Both the position numbers and the translations under genes were made by a program. The notes under the pieces are model-generated. The model was not told where the DNA came from. It saw only the letters and a list, made by a program, of their open reading frames with translations, and did not search any database. This document shows, in pieces, positions 5,561-8,979 of a stretch of 8,979 bases of DNA. Every line of letters begins with the position of its first letter. Position 1 is the stretch's first letter. The DNA lies in NCBI GenBank assembly GCA_900556665.1, contig USPX01000069.1, forward strand, positions 1 to 8,979. Direction: 5' to 3'. Source of the DNA: an uncultured Eubacteriales bacterium (lineage in GTDB: Bacteria; Bacillota_A; Clostridia; Lachnospirales; Cellulosilyticaceae).

Positions 5561-6352
5561 CTAACTGTAGGTATATATGAGAGTACTTTGGACAAGTGAA
5601 TTAAATTCAGTGATTTTAGGTAGTAGTTCTTGATTTGTTGTGGTGCTACGAAGGAATGTGAATAAGGTTTTAATTTTATTACCACAAATATTTATTAATG
5701 CCTTAGGTAGCGTATTTTCATTAAATTGCTTTGGATAAACCATATTAAGTGCTACATATGTTCCTAAGATACTCATAATATGGCTGACAAATACACGTGG
5801 TATACTTTTTTCGGCTAGTAGGTCAGAATACAATCCTTGACGAATAAATGAATCCTCATCTTGAAAACGAAAGAGTAGTTGATCAAGGGATATACCGGAG
5901 TTATAAGCTAATTTGATTTCATAGGAATAGGCTATCAGTTCACTGTGCCAGTCACACCAAGCACATATTGTATCAGTAGGCTCTGTATAAGCATTAAAAT
6001 CTAAATTAAAAACTTTATAACACCACTTACTATCCAATAAATATGTGAGGTAATACATTAATTCATGAATAGATCGAATATCTTGGCCAAATTGGCTTTT
6101 TTGAAGCAAAATGGCAGGACGGCCTCCGTTTGAGTAAGGCAATAATATTGCACCTGTAGTATTAGGAGGATAAGGATTCTCTAGTAGCTCTTGATGTAGT
6201 TTCTTAGGAGCTAAGTTTAATCGAACTTGATTAAGGTCGTATGTAGTATATATCATACAATCTAGTGGTTTGCATTCAAGATACTTAAAATACATATCTA
6301 CTACTGAATTTATAAAATCTTTCATTTTAGGTTCAGCACCATAAACAAACAT
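5561..6352 (-). CDS. Uncharacterised 263-aa protein, paralogue A; degenerate metallopeptidase-like motif
   Basis: Not a family I can name. It is colinear without gaps with the upstream neighbour (6430-7221), about 59% identical by hand count. Conserved blocks include RLNL (44-47), KKLHQEL (50-56), PNTTGAILLPYS (63-74), NMVYPK (203-208) and NICGNKIKTLFTFL (221-234). IHELMYYLTYLLDSKW (95-110) followed by WCDWHSELIAYSYEI (132-146) resembles the spacing in ImmA/IrrE-like peptidases (HELGH then ExEAxxFA). However, the second zinc histidine is tyrosine, so activity is doubtful. There is no signal peptide or membrane segment, so it is probably cytosolic. GGAGGT lies eight bases upstream of the ATG. 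It is the second gene of a leftward pair, 77 bases after its paralogue. The peptidase-like reading is speculative. Confidence 0.8.
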   Translation of the reverse strand: MFVYGAEPKMKDFINSVVDMYFKYLECKPLDCMIYTTYDLNQVRLNLAPKKLHQELLENPYPPNTTGAILLPYSNGGRPAILLQKSQFGQDIRSIHELMYYLTYLLDSKWCYKVFNLDFNAYTEPTDTICAWCDWHSELIAYSYEIKLAYNSGISLDQLLFRFQDEDSFIRQGLYSDLLAEKSIPRVFVSHIMSILGTYVALNMVYPKQFNENTLPKALINICGNKIKTLFTFLRSTTTNQELLPKITEFNSLVQSTLIYTYS

Positions 6353-6429
6353 AAAATTATACCTCCATGTATAGCATAATCTTTTATAACATACAGAGTT
6401 AAATTACTTTTTTAAGCAAATAGGTAGGT

Positions 6430-7221
6430 CTAACTATAACTGTATATAATAAGACTTTCGATGAGTGAATCAAATTCAGCTATTTTAGGTACTAGTTCTT
6501 TGTTTGTTTTGGTATTACAAAGGAATGTGAATAAGGTTTTAATTTTATTACCACAAATATTTGTTAATGCTTCAGGTAGTGTATTTTTATTAAATAGCTT
6601 TGGATAAACCATATTAAATGCTACATATGTTCCTAAGACACGCATGACATGAGTTAAAAATATATGAGGGTTAATTTTTTCTTCTATTAGGCTAGGATAC
6701 AATTCTTGGCGAATAAGTAAATCCTCTTCTTGAAAACGAGGTAGTAATTGTTTGGATAAAACACTTGATCTAGAAGCTAAGACAATCTCGCAGGAATATG
6801 CTAATAGTTCAGCATGCCAGTCACACCAAATACGTAGTATATCAGATGGCGTAGAATACATACTAAATTCTAAATCAGCAGCTTTATAAGACCATCTAGA
6901 ATCAAATAAATATGATAGGTAATATGTTAAATCATGTATAAATACAACGTCTTCATTGAAGGAATCTTTTTTTATCAAAATGGCAGGAGGGTCTTCTTTT
7001 GAATAAGGCAATAATATTGCACCTGTAGTATTAGGAGCATAAGGATATTTTTTTAACTCTTGATGTAGTTTCTTAGGAGATAAGTTTAATCGGCTTAGAT
7101 TAAGATCATCTGTAAATTCTAATATGAAATCTATTGGTTTATAGTGTGTACACTCAAAAAACAAGTCTACTATTGGAGTTGTAAAATCTCTCATTCTAGA
7201 TTCAGCGCCACGAATAATCAT
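6430..7221 (-). CDS. Uncharacterised 263-aa protein, paralogue B
   Basis: First gene of the leftward pair, with a strong ribosome site (GGAGGA, minus strand 7236-7231) nine bases from the ATG. Length is identical to paralogue A and the proteins align end to end. The motif is weaker: IHDLTYYLSYLFDSRW (95-110) has Asp where A has Glu, while WCDWHAELLAYSCEI (132-146) is kept. The most divergent stretches are residues 11-39, 73-94 and 151-160; the C-terminal block NICGNKIKTLFTFL is identical in both. A 43-base stretch is identical at DNA level (5651-5693 and 6520-6562), and similarity continues just past the stops, so the duplicated unit included flanking DNA. The role is unknown; possibilities include a paired toxin or defence protein and its immunity-like variant, or redundant regulators. 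No promoter is convincingly visible upstream. Confidence 0.8.
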   Translation of the reverse strand: MIIRGAESRMRDFTTPIVDLFFECTHYKPIDFILEFTDDLNLSRLNLSPKKLHQELKKYPYAPNTTGAILLPYSKEDPPAILIKKDSFNEDVVFIHDLTYYLSYLFDSRWSYKAADLEFSMYSTPSDILRIWCDWHAELLAYSCEIVLASRSSVLSKQLLPRFQEEDLLIRQELYPSLIEEKINPHIFLTHVMRVLGTYVAFNMVYPKLFNKNTLPEALTNICGNKIKTLFTFLCNTKTNKELVPKIAEFDSLIESLIIYSYS

Positions 7222-7372
7222 AAAATAATATCCTCCATTTTATATAATATATTTTGCTAACATTAGGTATAAGGAAAAATGTATTTTATAACAGATACTT
7301 TTAATTGTATGTCTTATTAGTAGTTTATAAGGTGTAAGGGTTATATATTACAGGATAAAAATATTACTATGC

Positions 7373-7486
7373 ATTAATACTTTAATCTAATATCATATAT
7401 AGATATTTGATATTAATATTGAATATCTATATATGATATCAAAAGATAATATCAATATTAATTGTTCATATAAAAGATTAATATTA
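7373..7486. repeat. Long palindrome and AT-rich repeat cluster: second candidate partition site
   Basis: A perfect 18-bp inverted repeat (7390-7407 with 7422-7439) encloses GATATTAATATT (7409-7420), which differs by one base from the palindrome upstream of parA (4414-4425). Related cores follow at 7451-7461 (TCAATATTAAT) and 7479-7486 (ATTAATAT). The clustering suggests a binding array for the ribbon-helix-helix partner of ParA, or a DNA structure at the replication region. The adjoining stretch 7222-7372 shows no gene. Confidence 0.5.
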
Positions 7487-7501
7487 TTTTTTTAGAGGTG
7501 A

Positions 7502-7633
7502 ATGGTAATATTACAAATATATATTGTACTATCATCTATATTACTAGTAACAGATGTTAATATTTTCTTAGTGAGGCACGAACTTAGAAAATGCGTCTGC
7601 AAGACAGGCGTTGAGACTTTGGGTACACATTAA
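7502..7633 (+). CDS. Possible 43-aa membrane peptide
   Basis: Begins MVILQIYIVLSSILLVTD and has one hydrophobic segment (about 2-24), then a basic, cysteine-containing tail (RHELRKCVCK). An AGAGGTG ribosome site lies at 7494-7500, but the spacing to ATG 7502 is unusually short. It overlaps the 5' helices of the structured-RNA candidate. It could be a small toxin-like peptide, a leader peptide controlling downstream events, or chance. Confidence 0.3.
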   Translation: MVILQIYIVLSSILLVTDVNIFLVRHELRKCVCKTGVETLGTH

Positions 7634-7959
7634 TGTATTGTATTTAATAACATTAATAGAAATAGGATCTTAGAAAAATTTTAGTTAAGAGTGGCTATGT
7701 ATTAGAGATAGCATTGGAAGGAGATAGCCTTCCTTTGCTAATAGTATACCTTGAAGGAAGAATGACTTTAGGTGAAAGAAGGAGACTTAAAGGGATACTT
7801 TAGGATAATAAGTATTTAACTTTAATCATGAAAATGAAACCCGATTTTATAACATTGGGTGTGAACGTCAGAGTAGGGGAGTCGGTTAATTGCTTGATAC
7901 ATAAGTTGTTTAAGTAAAGTAGGGGGTTCGGAAAATAGGGGATGTTTTCCGAGCTGTCT
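7562..7959 (+). ncRNA. Second structured-RNA candidate, upstream of rep
   Basis: About 400 nt with many exact hairpins: 7562-7572/7582-7592 (one mismatch), 7629-7636/7650-7657, 7694-7698/7708-7712, 7716-7721/7728-7733, 7839-7845/7854-7860 (one wobble), and 7928-7935/7945-7952. AGACAG (7602-7607) can pair with CTGTCT (7954-7959) over 350 nt. It shares AAAGGGATACTT(T)AGGAT (7789-7806) with the first structured region (4336-4352), and also the TAGGGG runs (7874-7879, 7921-7926 in the form TAGGGG/AGGGGG, 7936-7941). It could be a second member of the same RNA type or a long rep leader controlling copy number. No promoter is clear. Confidence 0.45.
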
Positions 7960-8005
7960 AAAAGAGGCGTTAATTATAGAGAAATACATCTTAGGACGTA
8001 AAAGT

Positions 8006-8021
8006 ATACATTTGGCGCAAA
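8006..8021 (+). repeat. Rep-proximal direct repeat, copy 1
   Basis: ATACATTTGGCGCAAA, repeated at 8080-8095 with one substitution (G8015 against A8089). Its core has a TTTG/CAAA dyad. Position suggests a Rep- or regulator-binding site near the origin. Confidence 0.55.
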
Positions 8022-8046
8022 TTAAACTTACAAAAAATAAAAGAAA

Positions 8047-8067
8047 ATCCTAAAAAAGGATGTTTTT
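8047..8067. terminator. Short hairpin with T tract between the two repeats
   Basis: ATCCT (8047-8051) and AGGAT (8057-8061) with a five-A loop, then G and six T (8063-8068). The stem is short, but both strands have T-rich tails, so it may stop the upstream RNA before rep or act as an attenuator. Confidence 0.45.
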
Positions 8068-8079
8068 TGATGTGAAATC

Positions 8080-8095
8080 ATACATTTGACGCAAA
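8080..8095 (+). repeat. Rep-proximal direct repeat, copy 2
   Basis: ATACATTTGACGCAAA, 15 of 16 bases shared with copy 1 and 74 bp downstream of it. It lies 64 bases before the rep start and overlaps a TTGACG that could be a -35, although no -10 is well spaced to it. Confidence 0.55.
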
Positions 8096-8159
8096 AAGAA
8101 TTTTCAAGGGGCTGGAATATATTACAATTACAAACAACACGAAGCAAGGAGGTGAAAGT

Positions 8160-8979
8160 ATGATTCGGCCTATTGTACATCGTACAAAAATAGGTCAAGA
8201 GTTATCAGCTGAAGAGGTAACAGTATGGTTCAACTGTGTGAAAGAAGGCATGCTACATAATGTAGATACTTTAACATTTACAGCTTATACATTACGGAGC
8301 TATAAATTATTACTTGAACTACAAACTTTTTTGGAAACTTATCGTGGACAAGCAGAAATAAAAGAAGAGGAAGTATGTATTGAACCATACAATTACTTTA
8401 TACAACCCTTTGGAATTAGTTATTATCACTTTTATTTGGTCTCTAAAAATCGTTATGGAGTATTTTTCTCAAAGCCACGTACACGTTTCACAGATATGCC
8501 GATTTTGGTCCGTATATCCAGTGAATTTCTGTGGCTTCATGGTGAGATAGAAGCAGTTAAAATTTGTATTGCAGAGATTGATCAATTTTTATTGCAGTTT
8601 GGGACATGTCTAGGCGAAATCAAATTAAGCCGTGTGGATTACGCCTTTCACACGAATATGATTCAAAATATGGCCACCTATTATAAAAATATTGATGACT
8701 TTGTGGTTTCACAGTTTAGAAACTATCAGCTCATCTTTCATGAATTGCCTGATTTACCAGCAGAGCTAGCTACTTATTATCATGGCAATCGGCGGGGAAA
8801 AAATGTTTTCTTCAGGTCCTATGATAAAACACGTGAAACTGTGGAAAAAGGGTACAAGCAGTTCTTTTATGAAATCTGGCAAGAAAAGAAGTTGATTTCT
8901 CAGTATGATAAGTATGTTTTAGAAAAGCATGCCGTTCACATTGTACATGCGCAGAGCAAAGATGTCTTGGGCGCTTATA
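8160..8979 (+). CDS. Replication initiation protein, Rep_trans-like, cut by the window end
   Basis: 273 codons are open from ATG 8160, preceded by AAGGAGGTG (8146-8154, 5-base spacing), with no stop before the window ends. The middle holds the family-type block LSRVDYAFHTN (156-166), followed by VFFRSYDKTRE (216-226) and a tail FFYEIWQEKKLISQYDKY (235-252). This is the order seen in Rep_trans/replication initiation factor proteins of small Gram-positive plasmids and of Tn916-like elements. Those proteins nick a double-strand origin through an active tyrosine and start rolling-circle replication. Codon use looks less AT-extreme than the plasmid's other genes. If the molecule is circular, the frame continues ten codons past position 1 to a TGA at 29-32 minus one base overlap with the toxin ATG, giving 284 aa, which is short for the family. 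The assignment is from motif order. Confidence 0.85.
   Translation, partial: MIRPIVHRTKIGQELSAEEVTVWFNCVKEGMLHNVDTLTFTAYTLRSYKLLLELQTFLETYRGQAEIKEEEVCIEPYNYFIQPFGISYYHFYLVSKNRYGVFFSKPRTRFTDMPILVRISSEFLWLHGEIEAVKICIAEIDQFLLQFGTCLGEIKLSRVDYAFHTNMIQNMATYYKNIDDFVVSQFRNYQLIFHELPDLPAELATYYHGNRRGKNVFFRSYDKTRETVEKGYKQFFYEIWQEKKLISQYDKYVLEKHAVHIVHAQSKDVLGAY

Noticed and set aside
7590..7630. tRNA-like segment
   Set aside because: No T-loop consensus, acceptor pairing or anticodon arm could be fitted.
7828..7917. Plus-strand frame of 29 codons (MKMKPDFITL...) in the second structured region
   Set aside because: No ribosome binding site, and it coincides with RNA helices 7839-7860 and the TAGGGG runs; more likely non-coding.

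Overview
The window reads as a small AT-rich plasmid, or most of one, from a low-GC Gram-positive-type bacterium (Bacillota in the broad sense, including Negativicutes). The support is the strong AGGAGG-type ribosome binding sites, A/T-rich codon use, TAA stops, U-tailed intrinsic terminators, and a gene set made of plasmid maintenance functions. I cannot assign a genus. The gene set is what a complete replicon of about 9 kb would need: Rep initiator, ParA with a small partner, resolvase-type recombinase, and a toxin-antitoxin-like locus. Joining position 8979 to position 1 extends the rep frame to a TGA that overlaps the first small gene's ATG. Circularity is therefore possible but not shown.

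Layout. 1-240: a 32-codon membrane peptide, a hairpin terminator, and a copy of the gene's 5' segment beyond the terminator, the arrangement of Fst/par type I toxin-antitoxin loci with a convergent antisense RNA. 451-1575 (minus): a SEFIR-domain protein with an unrecognised C-terminal half, plausibly an anti-phage effector. 1812-2385 (plus): a serine recombinase whose fifth codon is disrupted by a one-base frameshift in a T run, with a dyad and a promoter upstream. 2521-3429 (plus): a protein with a ribbon-helix-helix-like N-terminus and a long coiled coil, preceded by GTTAAC-type operator candidates and followed by a terminator. 3479-4364: about 0.9 kb with no credible gene. It holds a second terminator and then about 510 nt that folds by eye into a multi-branched RNA closed by long-range pairing and a 3' pseudoknot. 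4365-5543: a partition operon (promoter, AT-rich palindromic sites, ParA, ribbon-helix-helix protein, terminator). 5561-7221 (minus): two tandem 263-aa paralogues, colinear without gaps and about 59% identical, with a degenerate HExxH-like motif. 7222-8159: a long palindrome carrying the same core as the parA upstream region, a possible 43-codon membrane peptide, a second structured-RNA candidate sharing motifs with the first, a hairpin terminator, and two 16-bp direct repeats next to rep. 8160-end: a Rep_trans-like replication initiator running off the window.

How it fits together. Rep drives replication, probably controlled by the repeats and RNA structure upstream. ParA, its small partner and the palindromic sites give segregation. 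The recombinase, if functional, would resolve multimers. The type I toxin would penalise plasmid loss. The SEFIR protein and the paralogous pair look like accessory cargo. The least explained content is the pair of structured RNAs, which share a 17-18 nt motif and repeated TAGGGG runs, and the paralogous pair.
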